NCBI GenBank assembly: GCA_900766135.1
Contig: CAAFUF010000008.1
Coordinates: forward strand, 1-64,000
DNA from: Paenibacillaceae bacterium
GTDB taxonomy: Bacteria; Bacillota; Bacilli; Paenibacillales; Paenibacillaceae
Length of the DNA stretch: 64,000 bases
Reading direction: 5' to 3'
Shown here: positions 16,109 to 24,942 of the stretch, piece after piece
How positions within the stretch are numbered: the stretch's first letter is position 1
Layout of the letters: each line of letters opens with the position of its first letter
The notes under the pieces: model-generated
Told to the model about the DNA's origin: nothing
The model's database searches: none
What the model saw: the letters and a program-made list of their open reading frames with translations, nothing else
Made by a program: the position numbers and the translations under genes

Positions 16109-18238
16109 TTACACGGTTGGCGTGCCGCCACCGTTGTTGGGATCTTTGCCTTCGTCAGCCGAATCGGCTTGACCCGGCGTGTCGCTGACGGTGCCTTGCG
16201 GTGCGTCGACGACAGGATCATTCGTCCGATCGCTGGCGGTGCCGCCCGGAACGTCATTCGGGATGTCCCCGACCGGAGCAGTAGGCGCCGGATCCTCGGT
16301 TTTGCCTTGGATGCGGACGCGGACATCACCGACGTTGTCGATGGTCGGTTCACCCGGTTCCGAAGAACCGTTGCCGCCGTCTTGGCCGTCTTTCTTCAAG
16401 CCGTCCAGCGTGCCGGTTTCGATCAGCGACTTGATTTGCTCCAGCTCCAACGTCTCCACTTCAAGCAGCGTTTCCGCAATGAGGTGGACTTCCTTGGCGT
16501 GCTCGGTCAACAGCTGTTTACAACGTTCATACGATTCGCTGATGAACCGGTGCATTTCCTGATCGATCTCGTAAGCGATTTGATCGCTGTAGTTCTGTTC
16601 GTGGCCGATATCGCGACCCAGGAACACTTGGCCTTGCGATGTGCCGAACTGCATCGGGCCAAGCTTCTCGCTCATCCCGTATTCGATGATCATGCTGCGC
16701 ACGATGTTGGTCGCCTGCTGGAAGTCGCTGTAGGCGCCGGTGCCGATTTCGCCGATAAACAGCTCCTCGGATACGCGGCCGCCGAGCAACCCGGTTACCC
16801 GGTCCAGCAGCTCGTTCTTCGTAGCCAGCATACGGTCTTCCTTCGGTAACATAATGACATACCCGCCGGCGCGGCCGCGCGGAATGATCGTTACTTTATG
16901 CACCATGTCGGCATGCTCCAGGAAGTAACCGACAATCGTATGACCAGCTTCGTGGTAAGCCACGATGCGTTTCTCGCGGTCGCTGATCACGCGGCTGCGT
17001 TTCTCGGTCCCGACAATGACGCGGTCGATCGCATCATCCACTTCCGGCATGGAGATATCTTTGCGGTTCCGGCGTGCCGCGAGGAGCGCTGCTTCATTCA
17101 GCAAGTTCTCCAGGTCTGCACCGGTGAAACCGGTCGTTCTCTTCGCGATAACGTCCAGCTTGACGTCCTTGGTCAGCGGCTTGTTACGCGCATGCACTCT
17201 CAATACGGCTTCGCGTCCCTTCACATCCGGACGATCCACCGTGATTTGGCGGTCAAAACGTCCCGGACGCAGCAAGGCCGGATCCAGAATATCCGCACGG
17301 TTCGTTGCAGCTACGATGATGATACCCTCGTTGCCGCCGAAGCCGTCCATTTCTACGAGCAATTGGTTCAGCGTTTGTTCGCGTTCGTCATGTCCGCCGC
17401 CGAGTCCGGCGCCGCGCTGACGGCCAACCGCGTCAATTTCGTCGATGAAGATAATACATGGCGCATTTTTCTTCGCATTTTCAAACAAATCCCGGACACG
17501 GGATGCCCCGACCCCAACGAACATTTCCACGAAGTCAGAACCGGAAATGCTGAAGAACGGAACCCCAGCTTCACCGGCAACCGCCCGAGCGAGCAAGGTT
17601 TTACCGGTACCCGGAGGACCCACAAGCAATACGCCTTTCGGAATTCTTGCGCCAACGGCGGAGAATTTCCGCGGATCTTTCAGGAACTCGACAACTTCCA
17701 CAAGCTCTTGCTTCTCTTCGTCGGCACCTGCAACGTCTTCGAACGTGACCTTTTTCTTCTCTTCATTATAGAGGCGCGCCCGGCTCTTGCCGAAGTTCAT
17801 CACTTTGCCGCCGCCGCCCTGCGCTTGGTTAAACAGGAAGAAGAACAGGATGAACATGATCGCAAGCGGAACGATCGAGGTCAGGAAGGTGAGCCAGATG
17901 CTTTCGCCCTGCATCTTCTTCCATTCCACGCTAAAACCGTTCTGGTCGCTATAAGATATGATCTCCTTTACGACGTTCTCGTCAAAAGGCACATATAGAG
18001 AGAAATTCTTCGTCTTGTCGTTCCCGACAGCTTCCTTATACTTACCGGTTACCAGGTATGCGTAACCGTCAAATTTAACGGTTAGATCAGCAACATTGTT
18101 ATCCTTCAGTTCCTGACGTAAGTCCGAATACTTAGGGGTGACGGTTGCTTCTTGTCCGCCATTGAGGAATTGGACGATGCCCACCACGACTAAGAAAAGT
18201 ATTAAATAAAAACCAGAATTCCGGATGAACCGATTCAT
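16109..18238 (-). CDS. ftsH: ATP-dependent zinc metalloprotease FtsH
   Basis: FtsH is a membrane-anchored AAA+ protease that degrades misfolded membrane proteins and regulators, and is needed for sporulation in B. subtilis. The 709-aa product has membrane segments at about 8-25 and 115-136, Walker A GPPGTGKT (207-214), Walker B IIFIDEID (to 269), the arginine-finger region RPGRFDR and the zinc site HEAGH (429-433). After about residue 610 there is a long Gly/Pro/Asp/Thr-rich acidic tail of roughly 90 residues, longer than in most orthologues and probably disordered. It is monocistronic between a good promoter and terminator. Confidence 0.97.
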   Translation of the reverse strand: MNRFIRNSGFYLILFLVVVGIVQFLNGGQEATVTPKYSDLRQELKDNNVADLTVKFDGYAYLVTGKYKEAVGNDKTKNFSLYVPFDENVVKEIISYSDQNGFSVEWKKMQGESIWLTFLTSIVPLAIMFILFFFLFNQAQGGGGKVMNFGKSRARLYNEEKKKVTFEDVAGADEEKQELVEVVEFLKDPRKFSAVGARIPKGVLLVGPPGTGKTLLARAVAGEAGVPFFSISGSDFVEMFVGVGASRVRDLFENAKKNAPCIIFIDEIDAVGRQRGAGLGGGHDEREQTLNQLLVEMDGFGGNEGIIIVAATNRADILDPALLRPGRFDRQITVDRPDVKGREAVLRVHARNKPLTKDVKLDVIAKRTTGFTGADLENLLNEAALLAARRNRKDISMPEVDDAIDRVIVGTEKRSRVISDREKRIVAYHEAGHTIVGYFLEHADMVHKVTIIPRGRAGGYVIMLPKEDRMLATKNELLDRVTGLLGGRVSEELFIGEIGTGAYSDFQQATNIVRSMIIEYGMSEKLGPMQFGTSQGQVFLGRDIGHEQNYSDQIAYEIDQEMHRFISESYERCKQLLTEHAKEVHLIAETLLEVETLELEQIKSLIETGTLDGLKKDGQDGGNGSSEPGEPTIDNVGDVRVRIQGKTEDPAPTAPVGDIPNDVPGGTASDRTNDPVVDAPQGTVSDTPGQADSADEGKDPNNGGGTPTV

Positions 18239-18266
18239 CCCCTACCTCCTCTCAAGACCTTAAGTT

Positions 18267-18296
18267 ATTTTACCATAGCCAATCTCGCCATTTCAA
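18267..18296 (-). promoter_or_regulatory. ftsH sigma-A promoter
   Basis: TTGAAA (18291-18296), 18-bp spacer and TAAAAT (18267-18272), with TGG before the -10. AGGAGG precedes the ftsH start 27 bp downstream. Confidence 0.7.
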
Positions 18297-18338
18297 AATT
18301 CCGGCAAGGGTGGTCCTTCGTCCATGCGGACGACGAAA

Positions 18339-18878
18339 TCAACTGGTGTAAATCTCCGGCTTCAGTACTCCGATGAATGGGAGGTTACGGTATTTCTCGG
18401 CATAATCCAGCCCGTAGCCGACAACGAAAGCGTCCGGCAGAATGAACCCCGACAGGTCCGCTTCCAATTTCACCGTACGCCGCGCAGGCTTGTCGAACAG
18501 CGTTACGATTTTTACGGAATTCACCTTGCGCCGTTCGAGAACGTCGATCAAGTAGCTGAGCGTCAGCCCGCTATCGATAATGTCTTCCACGATCAAGATA
18601 TCGCGGCCTTCCACGGAGGTGTCCAGGTCCTTGATGATCTTGACCTCCCCGGAGGAACGAGTTCCCGCCCCGTAACTGGAGACGGCCATGAAATCCAGCT
18701 CGATCGGCACGGTAATTTCCTTGACCAGGTCCGCCATGAAAATAAAGGCGCCTTTCAAAATGCAAATCACGAGCGGGTTGCGTCCTTCGTATTCCGCGCT
18801 CAGCTGCTTGCCCAGCTCGATGACCTTCTCTTGAATTTGTTCTCGCGTAATCAAAACTTCCTGGATATCGTTTAGCAA
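18339..18878 (-). CDS. hpt: Hypoxanthine-guanine phosphoribosyltransferase
   Basis: This purine salvage enzyme makes IMP or GMP from the free base and PRPP. It is 179 aa with the PRPP-binding motif ILIVEDIIDSGLTLSYL and the N-terminal PLVICILKGAFIFMADL segment. It lies between tilS and ftsH, the order conserved in B. subtilis, 69 bp after tilS. Confidence 0.96.
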   Translation of the reverse strand: MLNDIQEVLITREQIQEKVIELGKQLSAEYEGRNPLVICILKGAFIFMADLVKEITVPIELDFMAVSSYGAGTRSSGEVKIIKDLDTSVEGRDILIVEDIIDSGLTLSYLIDVLERRKVNSVKIVTLFDKPARRTVKLEADLSGFILPDAFVVGYGLDYAEKYRNLPFIGVLKPEIYTS

Positions 18879-18947
18879 AATGAGTGAACCTCCTACGTTA
18901 TACTATGAATGCCGGTCTTTCGCTAATCCTCAAGGTGCGAACGGATC

Positions 18948-20387
18948 TTAGCGCGGTGTCAGAACCATATGTACGACGGATGTCGTACGCGGGTTCACCG
19001 CGGCGACCGCGGAACGGCGAACGCCGGGAATCCACAGGATCCGGCCTGCGGCATCCGTTACGATCGGGATGCGGGAGCGGAGGGATGGAGGTATTTTCGC
19101 ATCGATGAAAATATCTTTTACCTTTTTGCTGCCGTTTAATCCCAAAACTTTCATGGCATCTCCCGGAAGCCGGGAACGCACGGTAAGCGGATAGAGCAGC
19201 TCATCCGCATCAAATATCGCCTCGTTATTGCCCTCTGCCTTTGCGAGAACGCCCTCCCTGCCGGCGCTTAGCCGCGTCATTCGCAAGCCCTGGCCCGTGC
19301 CCTCGATCGGCACTTCCGCCGGAAATTGTTCCACCAAATATGTATAATGAGGAATCCGACTTTCCACAGCCAGGGGAATCAAGCGGATCATGTCATACTC
19401 GCGCACGCACTTGACGCCGCCGCCGAGATCCAGGCTCCACGTCGTGGGCCGATCCTGAATCGTCCCTTGGCGAATGGCCTCAACCTTGACAAAATCGCGA
19501 TCCTCCGTGCTTAAAGGCAGATAATTTAATATTAGTTTAATCAACCTCCGTTGTAAAGCGACATGTAAAGTGGCGAAAAGCGAGGCCGAAAACGAGAGAA
19601 TCCCGTCTTCCGTTCGCACCACATCGGCGTACGCCTTCGACGTCTCCAACTGCAAGTAATCGTCTTCCGCCGCAGCCAGCTCCGCCAGGCGGTTCAGCGA
19701 TTCCGGCAACTGACCATTATATTGCCCCAAAAAAGGCAACACATCCAGCCGAACCGAATTTCGCGTCAGCTCCTTATCCAGGTTGCTGCTGTCTTCCACG
19801 AAGGCAATCCCCGACTCGCGGCACGCCTGGAGCAAATCCGTCTTGTATATACGAAGCAGGGGACGGATAAGTTCCACATTTTTTTCCCGGCGTTTGGGTC
19901 TCATTCCGGATAACCCGGACGGGCCGCTCCCCCGCAGCAGCCGCATCAGCACCGTTTCGGCCTGGTCGTCGGCATGATGGGCGAGCGCGATGGAAGAAGC
20001 CCCGTAACGCTCCGCCACCTGATGCAGATATTCGTACCGCTTCTCCCGGGCCGCCAGTTCCAGGCCTTTGCCCGTCTCCTTCATATAAGCGCGCACATCG
20101 GCGTGTCCCAGGTCGAAGGGGATACCCAATCTCCCGGCTAGCTCCCGGACAAACTCCGCATCCCGGTCGGCTTCGATCCCGCGCAATCCATGATGAAGAT
20201 GGGCGCAAATCAATTGCAGATCCAATCCCTCGTCCGCGGCAATTTCCTTCATTATATGCAGAAGCGCCGTTGAATCGGCACCGCCGGACACCGCTACGAC
20301 GATCACGTCCCCGGGTGACCATAATCGCTCTTGCCGACCGATGCGCCGGACCTGCTCCGTCAATCGGTACAGCGTGGATTCTTTCAT
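18948..20387 (-). CDS. tilS: tRNA(Ile)-lysidine synthetase
   Basis: TilS converts the wobble cytidine of the CAU-anticodon tRNA-Ile to lysidine so that it reads AUA. It is 479 aa with the PP-loop SGGADSTALLH near residue 35, CAHLHHGLRG and ALAHHADDQAETVLMRLLRGSG in the N-terminal nucleotide domain, and a C-terminal TilS domain with LTVRSRLPGD and KKVKDIFIDAKIPP. It is upstream of hpt as in B. subtilis. Confidence 0.96.
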   Translation of the reverse strand: MKESTLYRLTEQVRRIGRQERLWSPGDVIVVAVSGGADSTALLHIMKEIAADEGLDLQLICAHLHHGLRGIEADRDAEFVRELAGRLGIPFDLGHADVRAYMKETGKGLELAAREKRYEYLHQVAERYGASSIALAHHADDQAETVLMRLLRGSGPSGLSGMRPKRREKNVELIRPLLRIYKTDLLQACRESGIAFVEDSSNLDKELTRNSVRLDVLPFLGQYNGQLPESLNRLAELAAAEDDYLQLETSKAYADVVRTEDGILSFSASLFATLHVALQRRLIKLILNYLPLSTEDRDFVKVEAIRQGTIQDRPTTWSLDLGGGVKCVREYDMIRLIPLAVESRIPHYTYLVEQFPAEVPIEGTGQGLRMTRLSAGREGVLAKAEGNNEAIFDADELLYPLTVRSRLPGDAMKVLGLNGSKKVKDIFIDAKIPPSLRSRIPIVTDAAGRILWIPGVRRSAVAAVNPRTTSVVHMVLTPR

Positions 20388-20451
20388 CAGGCATCCCCCT
20401 TCCCTCGAAATTGAGCGTGCCTCTTGGAGCCATGCCAGTTAGTTCGTAAAC

Positions 20452-20586
20452 GTAACGGACCGTAATGACCTTATTTACCCATTTCCCGGAAATTCCCCAA
20501 TCTAACGGACTCAAGTAGCCCTAAGTCACCTCTCAATGGACCAGTTTGCCGCTATTTTCCGAAATATGGCCTCCTCGGTCCGTTAG
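20452..20586 (+). repeat. Family B box repeat (TAACGGAC family)
   Basis: About 135 bp in the tilS-kinase gap. Direct boxes TAACGGACCG (20453) and TAACGGACTC (20503) start exactly 50 bp apart; the right edge carries the inverted box GGTCCGTTAG (20577-20586), with a degenerate TGGACC box near 20537. Each complete box is followed by a CC..TATTT-like segment. Sequence is unlike family A but the geometry is similar. Confidence 0.55.
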
Positions 20587-20653
20587 AATCGGAGGAGGCC
20601 TTATCACAAGCCAATAGCGTCTCTGGTGTGCGTTAGCTGCGGAAGGCGGGTCG

Positions 20654-21607
20654 TTAGAACCTTAGTGTCAAATAGAGCGCGCAGGCAAGCAGCGTCAACG
20701 ACACCGCAAAAGCGCCGACGATCCAGCCCGGCGTGGCCGGCCGGGTCCGGCGCCGCGGAGCGAACCGGTCGGCGACCAGCTCCTTCCACAATCGGCAGGC
20801 CTCCGCCGTGTCGCGGAACTCCCCGTTCAAGGCTCGCTTCAGCCAGGCGCGGTAAGGCGCCAGCGCTTCGTTCCCGTCGACGATGGCAATGAGGTCGCTG
20901 CGGCTGCGCGTCTGCGGCAGCTGGGTGGCCGCTTTCTTCAGCGGGGCCTCGGCGAGCAAATGAATGCAAACGACCGCAAAGGAAAACCAGTCGTAGGCCG
21001 GGTCTGCCGTCCGGCTTCCGGCCCCCCAAAAGCCGCGGTCATACCACTCCGTGAACTGCTTCACGCTGCGCCCTTCGCCGGTAACCCCGCCGTAGTCGAT
21101 CAGCTCGACGTCGCCATAGGATCCGGCGAGCACGTTCTCCGGCTTGAGGTCGCCAAACACCCAGCCGGAGGTGTGCAGCCGTCCGAGCTGCTGCAGCAAT
21201 TGAAGGCCAACGACGTCCAGCCATCGCGGACCCCGACGCGCCAAAAAGGCGCGCAGGGGCTCTCCCTGCACATAGCGCATAACGTAGAAAGGAATCTCCC
21301 TTCCCTGGTATGTGAAATCGTCCACCTCCACCAGGTAATTGAGATCCCGTTCCGCCGCGCCACGACGCCGCCCTTGACGCTGCAGCGCTTTCAGCACGTT
21401 GATCTCCGATTGGATATCCAGCGTATCAAAGCCCAGCTTCAGGGCGTATAATTTTCCGTTTTTTTCCCGTTTCACCAGGAATACGACGCCGTTGGCCCCT
21501 TGCCCCAGCAAACGCTGGATGACATACCGTCCCCCGTTCCAGCGTCCGGTAATCCGCGTTCCCTGCGGCAAGTTGATTTTAGACGACGTAGTCGCCGAGG
21601 ATTCCAT
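20654..21607 (-). CDS. Serine/threonine protein kinase, YabT-like, with C-terminal membrane anchor
   Basis: A Hanks-type kinase of 317 aa. The glycine loop LLGQGANGVVF, the VAIK-equivalent lysine in YALKLG, and the catalytic segment FGDLKPENVLAG are visible; the Mg-binding motif reads VELIDYGGV where DFG is usual. A single membrane segment (IVGAFAVSLTLLACALYLTL) closes the C-terminus. In B. subtilis the gene at this position, yabT, encodes a DNA-activated sporulation kinase. The ATG at 21607 has GGAGGG at 5 bases, and the gene overlaps the preceding VWA gene by 29 bp. HGDLKP being FGDLKP and DFG being DYG are noted variants, so activity is inferred. Confidence 0.85.
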   Translation of the reverse strand: MESSATTSSKINLPQGTRITGRWNGGRYVIQRLLGQGANGVVFLVKREKNGKLYALKLGFDTLDIQSEINVLKALQRQGRRRGAAERDLNYLVEVDDFTYQGREIPFYVMRYVQGEPLRAFLARRGPRWLDVVGLQLLQQLGRLHTSGWVFGDLKPENVLAGSYGDVELIDYGGVTGEGRSVKQFTEWYDRGFWGAGSRTADPAYDWFSFAVVCIHLLAEAPLKKAATQLPQTRSRSDLIAIVDGNEALAPYRAWLKRALNGEFRDTAEACRLWKELVADRFAPRRRTRPATPGWIVGAFAVSLTLLACALYLTLRF

Positions 21608-22322
21608 CTTGTCCCTCCGTCTTCTCACGCCAAGACTTACCATGTTCATTCAGTGTACCATATCGCATAAAATCCATCACCTTCAAGAGCGCAGGCCCCG
21701 TTGGCGTTGCCCCTCTCATGACGAGACGCTGGAAGATCGAGCGCGCGGACCCCAAATCGCCGGTCCAGTCCACGTCCAGGACGGCATCCTCTCCGCTGTG
21801 CGAGCCGGGAAAATGGAATACGGCCAGCCGGCTTTCCCCTTTTCGCGCCCCTAAGCTCAGCATCATGTCCCGAATCGCTTCCTCCACGGCCCGAAGCTTC
21901 GGCTTCATGCTGGCGCTGGCATCGATCAGAAGCGCTACCTGCAGCGGGCTGCTCTCGCTCAGCTCGTCGATGACCTCCACGACCTGCGAACGCGTCTCCG
22001 GCGGCAGGTCGCTGACCGTTTGATCGCCCAAGATCTGCCGGATTTCCTTATGAACCGCTTGTTGAATCGTCTGGACAACCGTTTTTCGCGTCAGCATCTG
22101 CATCGTTTGCGCCAGGTTCTCCGTTCCGGCAATCCGGCTCATCCCGCCGCCGGCTTTGGCGATTTCGGAAATCTCCAGGCTCCCCAGCTCGCCAATCGTG
22201 CCATAGTCGACGATGCCCACCACATTCACGGTGATCCCTTCCTGCCTCGCCAGCGCCGCGGCCATCACCGGACTTTCCCCGACATTGGAGCAACCGTCCG
22301 TAATCAACATGATCTGTTTCAT
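21579..22322 (-). CDS. von Willebrand factor A domain protein, YabS-like
   Basis: A soluble protein of 247 aa with two segments resembling the beta-alpha core of VWA domains: MLITDGCSNVG near the start and the MIDAS-type VALLIDASASMKPK near residue 135, followed by GATPTGPALLKVMDF. Its partner is probably the kinase it overlaps, as yabS and yabT neighbour each other after spoIIE in B. subtilis. The start is the ATG at 22322, preceded by AAGGGCGGG. Exact role unknown. Confidence 0.85.
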   Translation of the reverse strand: MKQIMLITDGCSNVGESPVMAAALARQEGITVNVVGIVDYGTIGELGSLEISEIAKAGGGMSRIAGTENLAQTMQMLTRKTVVQTIQQAVHKEIRQILGDQTVSDLPPETRSQVVEVIDELSESSPLQVALLIDASASMKPKLRAVEEAIRDMMLSLGARKGESRLAVFHFPGSHSGEDAVLDVDWTGDLGSARSIFQRLVMRGATPTGPALLKVMDFMRYGTLNEHGKSWREKTEGQDGILGDYVV

Positions 22323-22443
22323 TCCGTTACCCGCCCTTCTCATAGATAGAGTTCAACATTCTCTTATCTATCATTTCCAGCAAGGTTCGAATTCAAACCG
22401 ATTTGGCGAAGAAGAGACCAAGGACAAGCAAATCACTTCCTAA

Positions 22444-22482
22444 TAAAAAGAAAGGAACCTAAGACGCGCGCCTTAAGTTCGA
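22444..22482 (-). terminator. Terminator of the ABC transporter cluster
   Basis: Self-complementary AACTTAAGGCGCG / CGTCTTAGGTT with a CCTTTCTTTTT tail on the minus strand, 12 bp after the stop of the 154-aa gene. Confidence 0.6.
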
Positions 22483-22494
22483 TAGAATGAAAAT

Positions 22495-22959
22495 TCAATC
22501 TGCGTATTTATGTTCGATGCGCAACTCCAGCATTCCGCGATCCGAGTCCTTCTGATCAATAAGGATTTCCCAGTAATCAGGGGTCAGCATTCGGAGGTTT
22601 TGATAGTCTTCCGTCTTCAGCTTCACGCCGGAGAAACGGTTGCCGCTCTCGTCAAACGCATAATCCTGTCCGGCCTGCAGCCCAAACTTAATCTTCAGCA
22701 AGTTCCGCAAACCGCCGACCGTCATAAACTTAAACCGGTAACCTTCAAGATAAGCCTGTTTGACCTCGTCAACATGCTCCCGGACATACTCCGCAAATCC
22801 GTCCCACTGCAGCTTCGGGTTCATCCGTTGCTGCCATTCGGCCGCATTGTTCCGGTCCAGCAGCTCCAAGACCGCAGCCACTTCGATCCCCTTCGCCCGA
22901 ATCATCTCCAGACGCAGCGCGTAAGGCTGGGGCAAGCTGGCATAGGGTACCGTCATCAT
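22495..22959 (-). CDS. Uncharacterised 154-aa protein
   Basis: I do not recognise this family. The protein is soluble, charged and without signal peptide or membrane segment. It contains a Trp/Tyr-rich middle (LQWDGFAEYVREHV, YLEGYRFKFMTVGGLRNLLKIKFGL) and a C-terminal EILIDQKDSDRGMLELRIEHKY. GAGGAGG precedes the start, only 30 bp after the transporter ATPase, and a terminator follows, so it is cotranscribed with the transporter genes. Whether it works with them is unknown. Confidence 0.75.
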   Translation of the reverse strand: MMTVPYASLPQPYALRLEMIRAKGIEVAAVLELLDRNNAAEWQQRMNPKLQWDGFAEYVREHVDEVKQAYLEGYRFKFMTVGGLRNLLKIKFGLQAGQDYAFDESGNRFSGVKLKTEDYQNLRMLTPDYWEILIDQKDSDRGMLELRIEHKYAD

Positions 22960-22989
22960 CGCGAAAACCTCCTCTCGTGTCTCTACATT

Positions 22990-23955
22990 CTACACCAAAT
23001 GGCACGCGACGAAATGCCCTCCGCCGACGTCGCGGAATTCCGGTACCCGCTGCTTGCACTCGGCCGTGGCGAACGGGCATCGGGTGTGAAACTTGCAGCC
23101 GGAGGGCGGGTTGGCCGGGCTTGGAATATCCCCCTTCAAAATGATCCGCTCCCGCTTCAAGCGCGGAATCGGCAGCGGAACCGCAGATAGCAGCGCTTGG
23201 GTATAGGGATGCAGCGGATGGCGGAACAACTCGTCCCGCGAGGCCATTTCGACCATCCCGCCTAAATACATGACCCCAACCTGTGTGCATAGATGCTCCA
23301 CCACGCTCAAATCGTGCGAGATGAACAGATACGTTAACCCGCGGGTCTCCTGCAGCTTGCGGAACAGGTTGATGATCTGCGCCTGGATGGATACGTCCAG
23401 CGCGGACACCGGTTCGTCGGCAATCATCAGCTCGGGGTTCAGGATCAACGCTCGGGCAATCCCGATCCGTTGGCGCTGCCCGCCGGAGAATTCGTGCGGA
23501 TAACGATCGATATGATAGGAGGACAGCCCGCACGAAGCCAGCACCTCCAGCACCCGGTCGCGAATCTCCCCTTTCGGCAGCAACCCATGATCGAGCAAAG
23601 CTTCGCCGATCGCGTCGCCAACCCGAATCCGGGGATTCAAGGAACCGTACGGGTCCTGAAAAATCATCTGCAGCTTGGGTCTCAACCGGCGAAGCTCTTC
23701 CTCCGGCAATGCGTAAAGATCCGTGCCTTTGAAAAGAACGTCGCCGTCCGTTTTCTCCGTCAAGCGGACGATGCTGCGGCCGACCGTACTCTTGCCGCTG
23801 CCCGACTCCCCGACCAGGCCAAAGGTTTCCCCGGGCTGAATCGTAATGCTGATGTCGTCCACGGCCTTCACCTGTCCGGTCGTCCGCTGCAAAAGTCCCG
23901 TTTTGACCGGAAAATACTTCTTCAAATGCCGTACCGTAAGCAGCGGCTCACCCAT
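22990..23955 (-). CDS. Peptide-type ABC transporter ATPase, OppF/DppF-like
   Basis: One of two ATPases energising a peptide/nickel-class importer. It is 321 aa with Walker A GESGSGKST, the signature SGGQRQRIGIARAL and Walker B ELMIADEPVSALD. The C-terminal oligopeptide-type extension has the cysteine cluster CKFHTRCPFATAECKQRV. The start ATG at 23955 has GGAGGAG seven bases upstream and overlaps the oppD-like stop by 8 bp. Confidence 0.93.
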   Translation of the reverse strand: MGEPLLTVRHLKKYFPVKTGLLQRTTGQVKAVDDISITIQPGETFGLVGESGSGKSTVGRSIVRLTEKTDGDVLFKGTDLYALPEEELRRLRPKLQMIFQDPYGSLNPRIRVGDAIGEALLDHGLLPKGEIRDRVLEVLASCGLSSYHIDRYPHEFSGGQRQRIGIARALILNPELMIADEPVSALDVSIQAQIINLFRKLQETRGLTYLFISHDLSVVEHLCTQVGVMYLGGMVEMASRDELFRHPLHPYTQALLSAVPLPIPRLKRERIILKGDIPSPANPPSGCKFHTRCPFATAECKQRVPEFRDVGGGHFVACHLV

Positions 23956-24931
23956 GGCGTTTCTCCTCCTCATACAACCAGCAGGCTGCTTTCTGGCCGC
24001 CTTCGACCGATTTCAATGCAGGCTCCTTCGTCCGGCAAATCTCCATGCAGTGCGCACAGCGGTCCGAGAAATAACACGAAGGCTGCAATTCCAGCAGATT
24101 CGGCACTTGGCCCGGGATGGAGAACAGTTCGTCCTGACGCTGGCCGAGCACCGGTTTCGACTTCAACAGCCCTTGCGTGTAAGGATGTCTTGGCGATTCG
24201 AACAGCGCGGTCACTTCCCCCTCCTCAACGACTTTGCCGGCATACATCACCACGACGTAATCGGCCATTTCGGCGACGACGCCAAGATCGTGGGTGATCA
24301 GCAGAATCGACATGTCCGATTCCGCCTTGATCTGCCGCAGCATATTGAGGATTTGTGCTTGAATCGTCACGTCGAGCGCCGTCGTCGGTTCGTCCGCGAT
24401 CAGCAGTTTCGGCTGGCAGGAGATTGCAATGGCGATCATGATCCGCTGCAGCATCCCGCCGCTCAGCTCATGCGGATAACTCTTCATGATCTGCTCCGGC
24501 CGGGAGATCCCGACCTGCGCGATCAATTCCAAGGCGCGCTTGCGGGCCTCTTTCTTGCCCAGCTTCAAGTGAAGCACCATCGGCTCGATCAACTGTTCCC
24601 CGATCGTCAGCACCGGGTTCAGCGAAGACATCGGCTCCTGAAAAATCATCGCGATTTCATGGCCGCGAATGGCGCGCAGATGGTTTTTGTCGAGCGACAG
24701 CAGCTCGGTTTCCCCAAACCGAATCCGTCCGCCGATTTCCACGCCGGTGCCGCCCTGCAGCAAGCCCATGACCGACATCGCCGTCACGCTTTTGCCGCAG
24801 CCCGACTCCCCGACGATACAGACGGTTTCCCCCGGCTTGATCCGTAAGCTCACTTCATCAACCGCTTTGATCCGTCCCTCTTCCGTTTTAAAATGCGTGC
24901 TCAGCCGGTCTATCTCCAGCAAAGTCGACAT
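23948..24931 (-). CDS. Peptide-type ABC transporter ATPase, OppD/DppD-like
   Basis: Second ATPase of the importer, 327 aa. Walker A is GESGCGKSV, the signature is LSGGMLQRIMIAIAI and Walker B is LLIADEPTTALD. The C-terminal domain carries four cysteines in SCYFSDRCAHCMEICRTKEP; DppD-type proteins of this kind can bind a [4Fe-4S] cluster. I use the ATG at 24931 (AGGTGAAG upstream); the frame stays open further upstream into the permease gene. Confidence 0.93.
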   Translation of the reverse strand: MSTLLEIDRLSTHFKTEEGRIKAVDEVSLRIKPGETVCIVGESGCGKSVTAMSVMGLLQGGTGVEIGGRIRFGETELLSLDKNHLRAIRGHEIAMIFQEPMSSLNPVLTIGEQLIEPMVLHLKLGKKEARKRALELIAQVGISRPEQIMKSYPHELSGGMLQRIMIAIAISCQPKLLIADEPTTALDVTIQAQILNMLRQIKAESDMSILLITHDLGVVAEMADYVVVMYAGKVVEEGEVTALFESPRHPYTQGLLKSKPVLGQRQDELFSIPGQVPNLLELQPSCYFSDRCAHCMEICRTKEPALKSVEGGQKAACWLYEEEKRHG

Positions 24932-24942
24932 CGCTTCTTCAC

